Shown here: positions 26,663 to 35,590 of the stretch, piece by piece | Layout: every line of letters starts with the position of its first letter | Numbering within the stretch: position 1 is the first letter of the stretch | Assembly: GCF_003807585.1 (NCBI RefSeq) | Contig: NZ_RMBX01000002.1 | Location: 1-64,000, forward strand | From: Chitinophaga barathri | Lineage (GTDB): Bacteria; Bacteroidota; Bacteroidia; Chitinophagales; Chitinophagaceae | DNA: 64,000 nt | Direction of reading: 5' to 3' | Made by a program: the position numbers and the translations under genes | Notes under the pieces: model-generated | The model's input: only the letters and a program-made list of their open reading frames with translations | The model's database searches: none | Told to the model about the DNA's origin: nothing

Positions 26663-29026
26663 TTACCGCCCGCCTTCTTTCACCATAGCCAGCATTTTCT
26701 CAGTCAGCTGTTGCGACGCACAAAGCGTTTCCAGCGTAAGGGGCATGCGGTAACGCCAGTACCAGGGCGTAATAGCGGGTACGTTAATACGCTCCTCCTC
26801 CGGCGTCCGTTGGGGCAGGGTCGTGTCCAGCGCCAGCCAGTCCTGCATTTGCAGGATGCACCACATCGCCGGGGATTGCAGGTGCAGGCGGATGATCTCT
26901 TCTTCATTGCCGGGCGCATATCCGCGCAGGGTGCTCATATCGTGGGTGGAGGGAGTAACGACGGAAAGATAGGGCGCCTGTGCCGGCGTTTGGCCAGCCT
27001 GTTTGGGCATAGGCAATACTTCCAGGCTGAGGATGCCCAGTCTTTGCAATACACCCGGCACACAATGCGGTACCATTCCAAGGTCTTCACCACATACCAG
27101 CATATCTGTGGCGGATTGCAGCACGGGCAGTTTGCGCAGTGCTTCTTTTTCCCAGAGCTCATCGTGGCGGTGATAAAAGAAGTGCGTGGAAAGCTGCTTC
27201 AGGGATTCCTGCACGGCAATGTCCAGCGCCAGGAAAGAGGCAGTCCGGTGCAGATCAAAACGGGGATGGAATTCACCCGGCGATGGCTCCACAAAAATGA
27301 CATTGGCGATAAGATCGTAAAGTCCCTGACGAATATCGGGGTCTTCTTCCGTAATGTCCGCCTGGTGACGGTAAACATCCCGCAGCCGGTAATGGCCGTC
27401 GCCGGCAGGCTCCAGGTAAATGGACCTTACCTTTACGGCATCGCCGCTGAAGATGCTGTACAACACAGCGTCCGTAATGTATGGCTCACAATACCGGGCA
27501 TGGGTGAAAGGAATGCCCCAGTCAAAGATCTCCTGTTCTGTAAGCGGTTTTGCGGGATGGAAATAGCCCAGTATGCCTTCTTTTTCACGCCGCGGGATCT
27601 GCCACAGCCGGAAAAAACCCAGCACATGATCTATCCTGAAAGCGGAGAAATACTGCGCCATATGTTGCAGGCGTTGCTTCCACCAGCTGTAACCGGTCGC
27701 TTCCATAATGGGCCAGTTATAAGCCGGGAAGCCCCAGTTCTGGCCCTTTTCGGCAAACTCATCCGGCGGCGCGCCCGCCTGCACGGTGGTATCGAACAAT
27801 TCGGGCATAAAAGACACATCCGCGCTGTGCAGGTACATGCCAACCGGCAGATCGCCTTTGATGGCAATGCCTTTGCTGTGCGCATAAGCGACCGCTTCGC
27901 TGAGTTGCAGGTGCAGGTGGTACTGCACGAAATAATAAAAACCCCGCTCATTGTTGTTATCGCGCGCGTTGCAAAAAACAGCGTAAGGTTCCAGCCAGTA
28001 GCGGTTAGCATTCACCCAGCCGCCATATGTTTCATCTGCTTTAAAACTTTGATAAAATGTTTTTAATGCCTGTGTCTTGAACCGGATCGTGGTTTCATAA
28101 TCCATATCGGGCAGGGCATTGAGCGTGGATTGCATGGCCGCATAACCGTCCGCTTTACCCAGCCCCGGCAGGTGAATGTACATGGGATGCAGCGCAAAGG
28201 CGGAGATAGCGGCATAAGGATATGAATCTTTCCAGCTGTGATCCGCAATGGTATCGTTCACTGGCAGCAGCTGCACCAGGCGCTGACCGGTAGAAGCCGC
28301 CCAATCCGCCAACAGGCGCAGGTCTGCAAACTCCCCGCAGCCCAGCCCGTTTTCCGATCTCAATGAAAATACCGGCACCGCCACACCCGCGCCTTTCCAG
28401 GGCTGATAGTTGAACCGGGCATAGTTGTCATCTATTAAACTGGGGCCTGAGGAGTGAAATGAACGGTTCTCCCCTGCTTCGTATTCCCTGCCGTCCAGCA
28501 GGTACTTATATTCCACAGCCTCGCCCGGAAGGATGTTCACATCCGCCGCAAACCGCCCGTCTTCGCGCGCCCGCATCTTCACAGCGGCGGTAGTATCCCA
28601 GTTCCCCAGCGCTTCAACGCTCCCGGTCAGCCACACTTCCCTGCCGCTCTCCAGCAATGGCGCGCTCACCTGGAAATAATGTGAAGCACTACGCTCCACA
28701 TTCTCAGGAGAATGATAAAAATACACATCCCTGAAAGGCGCTTTCATCAGGCTGTCCGCCACACGCCCCGGCTGCCGCCATTCATCGCGGATGGTCAGCT
28801 CCTGCTCGCCGGGAAGCAAAACAAGGCGCCTTTCAGCCTGTTCCGGGAGGTCCCAGCCATGTGTGAATATGTAATGATAGCGTAATTCCGGAAGGTCCCA
28901 TTCCAGCTCTATTGTCCAATGATCCTGATCGTACCAGGTCATAGGCAGTACGCTGCCGGTGTGAAGGGCGAGGGAAAGCTGTTGGCCCCACGAAGTGGAG
29001 AACCGGACAAAAAAACGCAGCGTCAT
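26663..29026 (-). CDS. malQ: 4-alpha-glucanotransferase with N-terminal starch-binding domains (GH77)
   Basis: A 787-residue amylomaltase that moves maltodextrin segments between 1,4-alpha-glucans. Two CBM20-like starch-binding domains occupy about 1-110 and 115-210 (VSAPLLESGREVWLTGSVEALGNWD). The GH77 catalytic domain follows: DLPVGMY, RIDHVLGFFRLW (nucleophile Asp), CGEDLGMVP (acid/base Glu) and STHDMSTLRG (third Asp). The CBM20-GH77 layout occurs in DPE2-like bacterial enzymes. No signal peptide, so cytoplasmic glycogen/maltose metabolism is expected. It stands alone. Confidence 0.94.
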   Translation of the reverse strand: MTLRFFVRFSTSWGQQLSLALHTGSVLPMTWYDQDHWTIELEWDLPELRYHYIFTHGWDLPEQAERRLVLLPGEQELTIRDEWRQPGRVADSLMKAPFRDVYFYHSPENVERSASHYFQVSAPLLESGREVWLTGSVEALGNWDTTAAVKMRAREDGRFAADVNILPGEAVEYKYLLDGREYEAGENRSFHSSGPSLIDDNYARFNYQPWKGAGVAVPVFSLRSENGLGCGEFADLRLLADWAASTGQRLVQLLPVNDTIADHSWKDSYPYAAISAFALHPMYIHLPGLGKADGYAAMQSTLNALPDMDYETTIRFKTQALKTFYQSFKADETYGGWVNANRYWLEPYAVFCNARDNNNERGFYYFVQYHLHLQLSEAVAYAHSKGIAIKGDLPVGMYLHSADVSFMPELFDTTVQAGAPPDEFAEKGQNWGFPAYNWPIMEATGYSWWKQRLQHMAQYFSAFRIDHVLGFFRLWQIPRREKEGILGYFHPAKPLTEQEIFDWGIPFTHARYCEPYITDAVLYSIFSGDAVKVRSIYLEPAGDGHYRLRDVYRHQADITEEDPDIRQGLYDLIANVIFVEPSPGEFHPRFDLHRTASFLALDIAVQESLKQLSTHFFYHRHDELWEKEALRKLPVLQSATDMLVCGEDLGMVPHCVPGVLQRLGILSLEVLPMPKQAGQTPAQAPYLSVVTPSTHDMSTLRGYAPGNEEEIIRLHLQSPAMWCILQMQDWLALDTTLPQRTPEEERINVPAITPWYWRYRMPLTLETLCASQQLTEKMLAMVKEGGR

Positions 29027-29046
29027 AACCGGGAAATTACAAAAAA

Positions 29047-29092
29047 AGCGGGCCGGTTCCTTTTACCTGTAAAAAAGGAACCGGTCCGCCAT
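29047..29092 (-). terminator. Terminator downstream of the T9SS lyase-like gene
   Basis: GGCCGGTTCCTTTT pairs with AAAAAAGGAACCGGTCC around ACCTGT. It lies just past the lyase-like gene (29113) on the minus strand; the following minus-strand bases are T-rich. Confidence 0.85.
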
Positions 29093-29112
29093 ATACATTC
29101 CACGTTATGTTT

Positions 29113-31278
29113 TTATCGTTTTTGCAGCTTGCGCGTAATCGTGCGGCCGCCGTGCTGTAACTGCAGGATGTACATCCCGCCCGGGATTTCGTTGCAACGG
29201 AACATCACGGAGTGTTTGCCCGCCGTAAGATGACCGTTCACCAATACCGCCGTCACGCGGCCGTTGAGGTCGTATACCGCCAGTTTCGCCTGGCCCGCTG
29301 TCTTCAGTTCAAAGTCTATTTTCGTTTCGGCGGAGAAGGGGTTCGGGTAATTGCTGAGTACTACTCCCGCGTCTCCCGTCTCTTCCGGTTTGTTGAGTGC
29401 CATCTTCGCAAACGACCCTCCCGTATTGATCTTCACTTCGGTGTAACTGTTCCATGCATTCACTGAATTGCCATGGCCCACGATACGTACATACTTCGCG
29501 GAAACGGGCGTGATATTAAAGGTTTCCAGCGCAGTGGAAGTGCCATTGCTGGTAACGCCGCTCGCCGCGGTAGTCCAGGATGTGCCGTTCTGCCCTACCA
29601 GGATATCGAAAGTAGACGTACGCGTATTACCATTATAAAAAGCGATCTGCACACTGCTCACCGTTTGCGCCGTGCCCAGGCAGAACTGTATCCACTGGCC
29701 GTCTCCACTCGCGGACCAGCGGGTGTTCAGATCATCGTCCAGCGCATTGGCGGGCACATTGCCATCGTCTTCACTGGCCGTCACCGGATCGCAGGCAGGC
29801 GTACCCTGTTCCACGATCTGTACTTCGGTGTAGCTGTTCCAGGCGTTTACATTGTTCCCATGACCGAGTATGCGCACATATTTGGCGGAAACGGGCGTAA
29901 AGCTGAATGTCTCCAGTGCGAGGGAAGTGCCGCTGCTTTGCAGGCCGGTGGCTACGTTCGTCCAGCTGGTGCCGTTGGAGGACACCTGTATGTCGAATAA
30001 TGAACGGCGCACGTTACCACTATAGAAAGCGATCTTCACCCCGCTTACGGTGGCGATACTGCTCATGCAGAACTGTATCCACTGCGGGTCTCCGGAGGCG
30101 GACCAGCGCGTGTTCAGATCATTGTCCAGCACATTGGCGGCCACGTTCCCGTCATCTGTACTGGCAGCTACCGGCACGCAGGAAGGCACCGCATTCACCG
30201 TGATGTTCACCGCGGAAGAGGTGGTGGTGCCGTTGTTGTTATCCGTTGCTTTGGCGGTGAGGCTGTAATTGCCCACTGCCACAGTGTTCCAGGTATAGGT
30301 GAATGGTGAGGAAAGGTCTTCACCGAGTTTGGTAGCGCCCTGGAAAAATTCCACTTTGGAAACAGAACCGTCGCTGTCAGCAGCGTTCGCCGTGATGGAA
30401 ACGGTAGCGGGCGCGGTAAACGTTGCGCCGGAAGAAGGCGAAGTAATGCTCACAGTAGGCGGTGTATTGCTGCCAACGCCGCTGGGACAAAGATTGGTAG
30501 TGCCTTTTGTGACACAGATGTCCGCCAGGTAAATGGTTTCGTCGCGCAGGTAAGAGGGGCTGGTGAGGCTGCGGTAGAAGCCGAATTTGGGAGCGCCGTA
30601 GCCCGCGCCGTCTTCCCACATGTCTATGTTGTTATTGGTGTAAGACAGCAGGGTAACGCCATCGCTCAGTCTTTTGATCACAAAATCCAGCGTACCGTTA
30701 TTGTCGTGTTTGATCTTTACGGTCGCTTCCACCCACACGCCTTTGAACAGGCTGAGGCTTGCGGAGGCCATTACGCCGCCCGCGCCGGGATGGCCTATTT
30801 CCATTTTATTGGTGGTGCGTGGTGTAAGGTGCAGAATAGGCGCACCGCTGCCATGACCGTTGCCATAGGCTTTCAGCTGCATGATATGCGTGAAGTTCGG
30901 CGACTCCTGGAAGTTCGCATCCAGCTTAAATTTCCAGCGGTAATAAGAAGTAGAGCCCTGTGTGCCCTGCTGTTCGCCACCTTTTCCGCGCAGCTCGATG
31001 CGCTGGCGGTCTGTGGCGCCGCAACGGTCATCGTCCAGGTCGCGGTGAAGGGTGAAAGCAAATACATATTTGTTCAGGGTATTGTCAAACACTTCATTGA
31101 TATGTTTCACCGCATGACCGCAGTCCGGCGATTCAACATTATAACCTCTGTCGTCCAACAGTTCGTAGGTATTGCCGGGGCCGTCCGCAATAGCGGTCAC
31201 CTGGGCTTTGAGGCCGGCGGGCATCAGCCAGGATAGCAGCAACAGGCATATCGCCCGTTGAAGGTAAATTTTCAACAT
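29113..31278 (-). CDS. T9SS-secreted polysaccharide lyase-like protein with Ig-like and two CBM32-like domains
   Basis: A 721-residue modular protein. Signal peptide (about 1-25), then a beta-jelly-roll catalytic-looking domain (about 30-265) with DRQRIELRGKGG, YRWKFKLD and HIMQLKAYGNGHGSG, resembling heparin/alginate/glucuronan-lyase folds (exact PL family not assigned). Next an Ig-like module (about 270-362), two F5/8 type C (CBM32-like) domains, and a type A T9SS sorting domain starting YPNPF and ending TITRKLQKR. Cell-surface polysaccharide degradation is expected. The Ig-like and discoidin modules are near-copies of those in the divergent GH5 gene. Confidence 0.85.
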   Translation of the reverse strand: MLKIYLQRAICLLLLSWLMPAGLKAQVTAIADGPGNTYELLDDRGYNVESPDCGHAVKHINEVFDNTLNKYVFAFTLHRDLDDDRCGATDRQRIELRGKGGEQQGTQGSTSYYRWKFKLDANFQESPNFTHIMQLKAYGNGHGSGAPILHLTPRTTNKMEIGHPGAGGVMASASLSLFKGVWVEATVKIKHDNNGTLDFVIKRLSDGVTLLSYTNNNIDMWEDGAGYGAPKFGFYRSLTSPSYLRDETIYLADICVTKGTTNLCPSGVGSNTPPTVSITSPSSGATFTAPATVSITANAADSDGSVSKVEFFQGATKLGEDLSSPFTYTWNTVAVGNYSLTAKATDNNNGTTTSSAVNITVNAVPSCVPVAASTDDGNVAANVLDNDLNTRWSASGDPQWIQFCMSSIATVSGVKIAFYSGNVRRSLFDIQVSSNGTSWTNVATGLQSSGTSLALETFSFTPVSAKYVRILGHGNNVNAWNSYTEVQIVEQGTPACDPVTASEDDGNVPANALDDDLNTRWSASGDGQWIQFCLGTAQTVSSVQIAFYNGNTRTSTFDILVGQNGTSWTTAASGVTSNGTSTALETFNITPVSAKYVRIVGHGNSVNAWNSYTEVKINTGGSFAKMALNKPEETGDAGVVLSNYPNPFSAETKIDFELKTAGQAKLAVYDLNGRVTAVLVNGHLTAGKHSVMFRCNEIPGGMYILQLQHGGRTITRKLQKR

Positions 31279-31483
31279 GGGAATTGGGTTTAAAGATGAT
31301 CAAAAAAACAATGCTCGCTGCAGGGGGAATATGACAAGGTTAAAATGGCGTTCATAATGGCATACTGCCTTGTTTACAGGGTTTTACGGGTGTTGTTTCA
31401 TAAGTGGAATGTGTTTTTACTCCATCGAATTTAATTTTTTTTCCGCAACTTCTTTATGGTTTGTATGAAATTCTCTATATTTA

Positions 31484-31497
31484 TGCAAACGATTGCA
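31484..31497. promoter_or_regulatory. LacI-family operator-like site
   Basis: TGCAAACGATTGCA is symmetric at 12 of 14 positions and resembles the TGCAA..CG..TTGCA sites bound by LacI/GalR-type repressors. It lies in the 403-base gap (31279-31681) between the divergent T9SS lyase-like and GH5 genes and could control both. Nothing else clear was seen in this gap. Confidence 0.5.
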
Positions 31498-31681
31498 CCG
31501 CAGCGCGGATATCAACCTGACATATTGCATGAAATGAAGCCCTGTAGCAGAGTTTATCACGTTATGAAGCAGTAGAAGCTTCACTCCGTCCTTACCGCAC
31601 ATCTCACTTTTAAATCGCCAGAGCACCGCAGGTACGCGGCAGGATTTGTATTGCCATATAGTAACCCTTAATAAAACCCAT

Positions 31682-34060
31682 ATGAAACTACATGTATCCT
31701 TAAAAAGCATGCTGCTGTCGGTATGTATTTTTATCTGTGCCATAAACGTACAGGCACAAACGCCGGTAGCGCGCAACGGGCAACTCCAGGTGATCGGCCT
31801 GAAGCTCTGCAACTCGTTTGGCAACCCAATTCAGCTTCGTGGCATGAGCACCCACGGCATACAATGGTACGGCTGGGGCAGCTGTCTTACAGAAGCCTCG
31901 CTGGACGCGCTTGCGAACGACTGGGGCGCGGATGTGCTGCGTATTTCCCTGTACGTGCAGGAAGGCGGTTACGACACAGACCCGGCGGGCTTTACCGCAC
32001 AGGTGATGCGCCTGATAGACGAAGCCACCGAACGCGGCATGTATGCGCTGGTGGACTGGCATCAGCTGACGCCCGGCGATCCCAATGCGAACCTGGCGAA
32101 AGCAAAAACGTTTTTTACGGCCATTGCCAACCAGTACAAAAATCACAACAACATCATCTATGATGTGTGCAACGAACCGAACGGCGTAACCTGGGCGCGC
32201 ATCAAGACGTATGCGGACCAGATCATCCCCGTGATACGCGCCATAGACAACAATGCGGTGGTACTGATAGGCACGCACGCCTGGGCCTCCATGGGCATTT
32301 CAGACGGGCGCTCCGCGCAGGACATTGTGAGCAACCCGCTCAGTTTTTCCAACATCATGTACACCTTTCACTTCTACGCCAAATCCCACGGCGCGGAATA
32401 CCTGGATGAGCTGGATTGGGCATCGGACCGCCTTCCCGTGTTCGTTACTGAATTCGGGTCGCAGGAAGCTTCCGGCGACGGGCCGAATGATTTTAACATG
32501 ACGCAGCAATATATAGACCTGATGCGCACCAAAAAGATCAGCTGGTGCAACTGGAACTATTCAGACGATAACCGCACCGGCGCGGTCTGGACTTCCGGCA
32601 CCTGCTCCGCCGGCCCATGGACCACCGCCCGTCTCAAACCCGCGGGCGCATGGATCCGTGAAAGAATGCGCGTGCCCGCCGATGATTTCCCCGGCGGCAC
32701 TCCCACCTGCGTACCCGTATCAGCCAGCAGCGATGATGGAAACGTGCCCGCCAATGTACTGGACAATAACCTGAACACCCGCTGGTCCGCCTCCGGAGAC
32801 GGCCAGTGGATACAGTTCTGCCAGGCAAATACTACCACGGTGAGCGGTGTAAAGATCGCGTTTTACAATGGCAACGTCCGCCGCTCGCTGTTTGACATAC
32901 AGGTATCCGCAAACGGCACCAGCTGGACGAACGTAGCCACCGGCCTGCAAAGCAGCGGCACTTCCCTCGCGCTGGAAACATTCAGTTTCACCGGCACATC
33001 CGCCAAATATGTACGTATACTCGGCCACGGAAATAATGTAAATGCCTGGAATAGTTACACCGAGGTACAGATCGTACAGGGAGCAAGCAACACACCGCCT
33101 ACCGCGAGTATCACCTCCCCTTCTTCCGGCGCAACTTTCACCGCGCCCGCTACCGTTTCCATCACGGCTAATGCAGCGGACAGCGACGGTTCTGTTTCCA
33201 AAGTGGAATTTTTCCAGGGCGCTACCAGGCTGGGTGAAGCTACCTCTTCTCCCTACAGCTATTCCTGGACGAGCGTGGCAGCCGGCAGCTACAGCCTCAC
33301 CGCCAAAGCAACGGACAACAGCAACGGCACCACCACCTCTTCCCCGGTGAATATCACCGTAAACGCGGCTCCGTCCTGCCCTCCCGTAACGGCCAGTACA
33401 GATGACGGAAACGTGCCAGCCAACGTGCTGGACAATAACCTGAACACCCGCTGGTCCGCCTCCGGCGACCCGCAGTGGATACAGTTCTGCCTGGCCAGCT
33501 CACAGTCCGTGACCGGCGTGCAGATCGCATTCTACAACGGTAATGCCCGTTCTTCCCGGTTCGACATCCTTACCAGCCAGGACGCCTCCTCGTGGAATAC
33601 AGCCGCCAGCAACGTACAGAGCAGCGGCACATCCACCGCGCTGGAAACGTTCAACATCACCCCGGTGTCCGCCAAATACGTGCGCATCGTGGGGCATGGC
33701 AATACGGTGAATGCATGGAACAGCTACACCGAAGTGAAGATCAACACGGGTAGTTCTCTGGCGGCTCTCGCGGTAGCAAAAACCGAGGCTGCTCCTGAAA
33801 CAAACGAGCTTTCACTCAGCAACGCCCCGAACCCCTTCGGCTCACAAACCACGATCACATTCAGCCTGCCTTCGCCCGGTAAAACCAGGCTGGCGCTGGT
33901 GGATGTGCAGGGAAAAACAGTAGCCGTTATTACAGACGCCCAGCTTCCCGCGGGCAAACAAACCGTACCATTCAGCTGCAACGAAATACCCGCCGGCGCT
34001 TACATCCTGAAACTGGATCACCAGGGCAGGTCCGTAACCCGCAAGGTGCAAAAGCTCTGA
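31682..34060 (+). CDS. T9SS-secreted glycoside hydrolase family 5 (cellulase-type) modular enzyme
   Basis: 792 residues from ATG 31682 (signal peptide KLHVSLKSMLLSVCIFICA, cut near VQAQ). The GH5 barrel spans about 35-335, with the acid/base E165 in CNEPNG and nucleophile E257 in VFVTEFGS, plus HGIQWYGWG. A CBM32-like domain, an Ig-like module and a second CBM32-like domain follow, then a type A T9SS sorting domain (NAPNPFGSQTTI ... RKVQKL). It should hydrolyse beta-glucans outside the cell. The longer frame (31646) adds only MYCHIVTLNKTH. Its modules are shared with the divergent lyase-like protein. Confidence 0.93.
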   Translation: MKLHVSLKSMLLSVCIFICAINVQAQTPVARNGQLQVIGLKLCNSFGNPIQLRGMSTHGIQWYGWGSCLTEASLDALANDWGADVLRISLYVQEGGYDTDPAGFTAQVMRLIDEATERGMYALVDWHQLTPGDPNANLAKAKTFFTAIANQYKNHNNIIYDVCNEPNGVTWARIKTYADQIIPVIRAIDNNAVVLIGTHAWASMGISDGRSAQDIVSNPLSFSNIMYTFHFYAKSHGAEYLDELDWASDRLPVFVTEFGSQEASGDGPNDFNMTQQYIDLMRTKKISWCNWNYSDDNRTGAVWTSGTCSAGPWTTARLKPAGAWIRERMRVPADDFPGGTPTCVPVSASSDDGNVPANVLDNNLNTRWSASGDGQWIQFCQANTTTVSGVKIAFYNGNVRRSLFDIQVSANGTSWTNVATGLQSSGTSLALETFSFTGTSAKYVRILGHGNNVNAWNSYTEVQIVQGASNTPPTASITSPSSGATFTAPATVSITANAADSDGSVSKVEFFQGATRLGEATSSPYSYSWTSVAAGSYSLTAKATDNSNGTTTSSPVNITVNAAPSCPPVTASTDDGNVPANVLDNNLNTRWSASGDPQWIQFCLASSQSVTGVQIAFYNGNARSSRFDILTSQDASSWNTAASNVQSSGTSTALETFNITPVSAKYVRIVGHGNTVNAWNSYTEVKINTGSSLAALAVAKTEAAPETNELSLSNAPNPFGSQTTITFSLPSPGKTRLALVDVQGKTVAVITDAQLPAGKQTVPFSCNEIPAGAYILKLDHQGRSVTRKVQKL

Positions 34061-34084
34061 TCATTTAACCTGGACTGAAAAATG

Positions 34085-34115
34085 AAAGATGCCCGCAATT
34101 GCGGGCATCTTTTTT
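34085..34115 (+). terminator. Terminator of the GH5 gene
   Basis: GATGCCCGC and GCGGGCATC around AATT, then T6, about 27 bases past the stop. Confidence 0.92.
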
Positions 34116-34231
34116 CTGCGGATGTCCGTATGTTATGCGGCAGATCGGGCCGGCCAAATAATTTCCTACTAAAAAAGTAGGATAATCCCGGTTTACTTGT
34201 TTACTTTATGGTAATACCAATCATTACCATA

Positions 34232-35527
34232 ATGAAAAGACTACTTACCCTATGGCTGGCCTGCCTGTCCTTATCCCTCCAGGCACAGGACCAGCAGGCA
34301 CAGATCGCGGCAAGAGCCACCGCCATATCAGCCAAACTTATTGAATGGAGGAGGCACCTGCACGAGCACCCCGAGCTCTCCAACCGTGAAGTAAAAACCG
34401 CGGCATACATCGCTGACCATCTTAAAAAACTGGGCATAGAAGTACAGACCGGCGTAGCGAAAACCGGCGTGGTGGGATTGCTGAAAGGCGGCAAACCCGG
34501 GCCGGTGGTAGCACTGCGCGCGGACATGGACGCCCTTCCCGTAAAGGAAAGAGTGGACATCCCTTTCAAATCTATCGCCACGGCGGATTATCTCGGGCAA
34601 ACCGTGCCTGTGATGCATGCCTGCGGGCACGACAGTCATGTGGCCATCCTCATGGCCACCGCCGAAGTACTGGCTTCCATGAAAAAAGATATACCCGGTA
34701 CCGTTAAGTTCATTTTCCAGCCCGCCGAAGAAGGCCCTCCGGGCGACGAAGAAGGCGGTGCACCGCTGATGGTAAAAGAAGGCGTGATGGACAACCCGAA
34801 AGTGGACGCAGTGTTTGGCCTGCATATCAGTTCTTCTGTTGAAGCAGGCAGCATCCGTTACAAGGCCGGTGCCACCATGGCTTCTTCCGACTGGTTCACC
34901 ATTGCCATCAAAGGCAAGCAGGCGCACGGTTCCACGCCCTGGAACAGTGTGGACCCCATCGTGACGGGCACGCAGATCATTGAAGGATTACAAACCATCG
35001 TAAGCCGCCAGTCCAATATCGTGGAAGCACCGGTAGTGATCACCGTCGGCAAATTCCACAGTGGCGTGCGCAGCAATATCATTCCTGAAGAAGCCCTGCT
35101 GGAAGGCACCATCCGCACGCTGGACAGCAGGATGCAGAAAGACGTGCACGAGCGCATCCGTAAAACGGCGGTCAAGATCGCGGAGTCCGCCGGGGCAGTG
35201 GCTACCGTGACCATCGATAATAAGACCCTCGTCACCTTCAATGATTCCGCGTTGGTGAAAAAAATGATCCCTTCGCTGCAAAAGGCCGCGGGCGAGGGGC
35301 GTACGGGCACGATGAACTGGGTGACCGGTGCGGAAGATTTTTCTTTCTACGGTACCAAAGCGCCGGCGTTTTTCTTCTACCTCGGCGGTATGCCCAAAGG
35401 CAACGATCCGCAGAAAGCGCCCGGCCATCATACCCCTGATTTTTATATCGATGACAGCGAACTCTATGTAGGTGTGAAAGCGTTCTGCAATATCGTTTTT
35501 GATTACGCGAAGTTGTCCGTGAAATAG
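34232..35527 (+). CDS. M20 family metallopeptidase/amidohydrolase, exported
   Basis: 431 residues from ATG 34232, with a signal peptide (LLTLWLACLSLSLQAQ). The M20D pattern is clear: RRHLHEHPELSNRE, MHACGHDSH, PAEEGPPGDEEGGAP and later GAEDFSFY (metal ligands). Enzymes of this group are aminoacyl- or carboxypeptidase-like, such as HipO and N-acyl amino-acid hydrolases. Substrate unknown. It is followed by a bidirectional terminator. The earlier ATG at 34208 places an unneeded short extension before the signal peptide. Confidence 0.9.
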   Translation: MKRLLTLWLACLSLSLQAQDQQAQIAARATAISAKLIEWRRHLHEHPELSNREVKTAAYIADHLKKLGIEVQTGVAKTGVVGLLKGGKPGPVVALRADMDALPVKERVDIPFKSIATADYLGQTVPVMHACGHDSHVAILMATAEVLASMKKDIPGTVKFIFQPAEEGPPGDEEGGAPLMVKEGVMDNPKVDAVFGLHISSSVEAGSIRYKAGATMASSDWFTIAIKGKQAHGSTPWNSVDPIVTGTQIIEGLQTIVSRQSNIVEAPVVITVGKFHSGVRSNIIPEEALLEGTIRTLDSRMQKDVHERIRKTAVKIAESAGAVATVTIDNKTLVTFNDSALVKKMIPSLQKAAGEGRTGTMNWVTGAEDFSFYGTKAPAFFFYLGGMPKGNDPQKAPGHHTPDFYIDDSELYVGVKAFCNIVFDYAKLSVK

Positions 35528-35540
35528 ATACTTTATCCTC

Positions 35541-35580
35541 AAAAAAGAAGGCCGCAACAATCGTTGCGGCCTTCTTTTTT
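35541..35580. terminator. Bidirectional terminator (M20 gene / CHU_C gene)
   Basis: A long perfect stem (AAAAAAGAAGGCCGCAAC / GTTGCGGCCTTCTTTTTT) between the convergent M20 and CHU_C genes, with A and T runs at both ends so that it can act on both strands. Confidence 0.93.
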
Positions 35581-35590
35581 GAAATGATCT

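Noticed and set aside
26711..28066. 451-codon plus-strand frame opposite malQ
   Set aside because: Antisense to a well-supported GH77 gene and has no domain.
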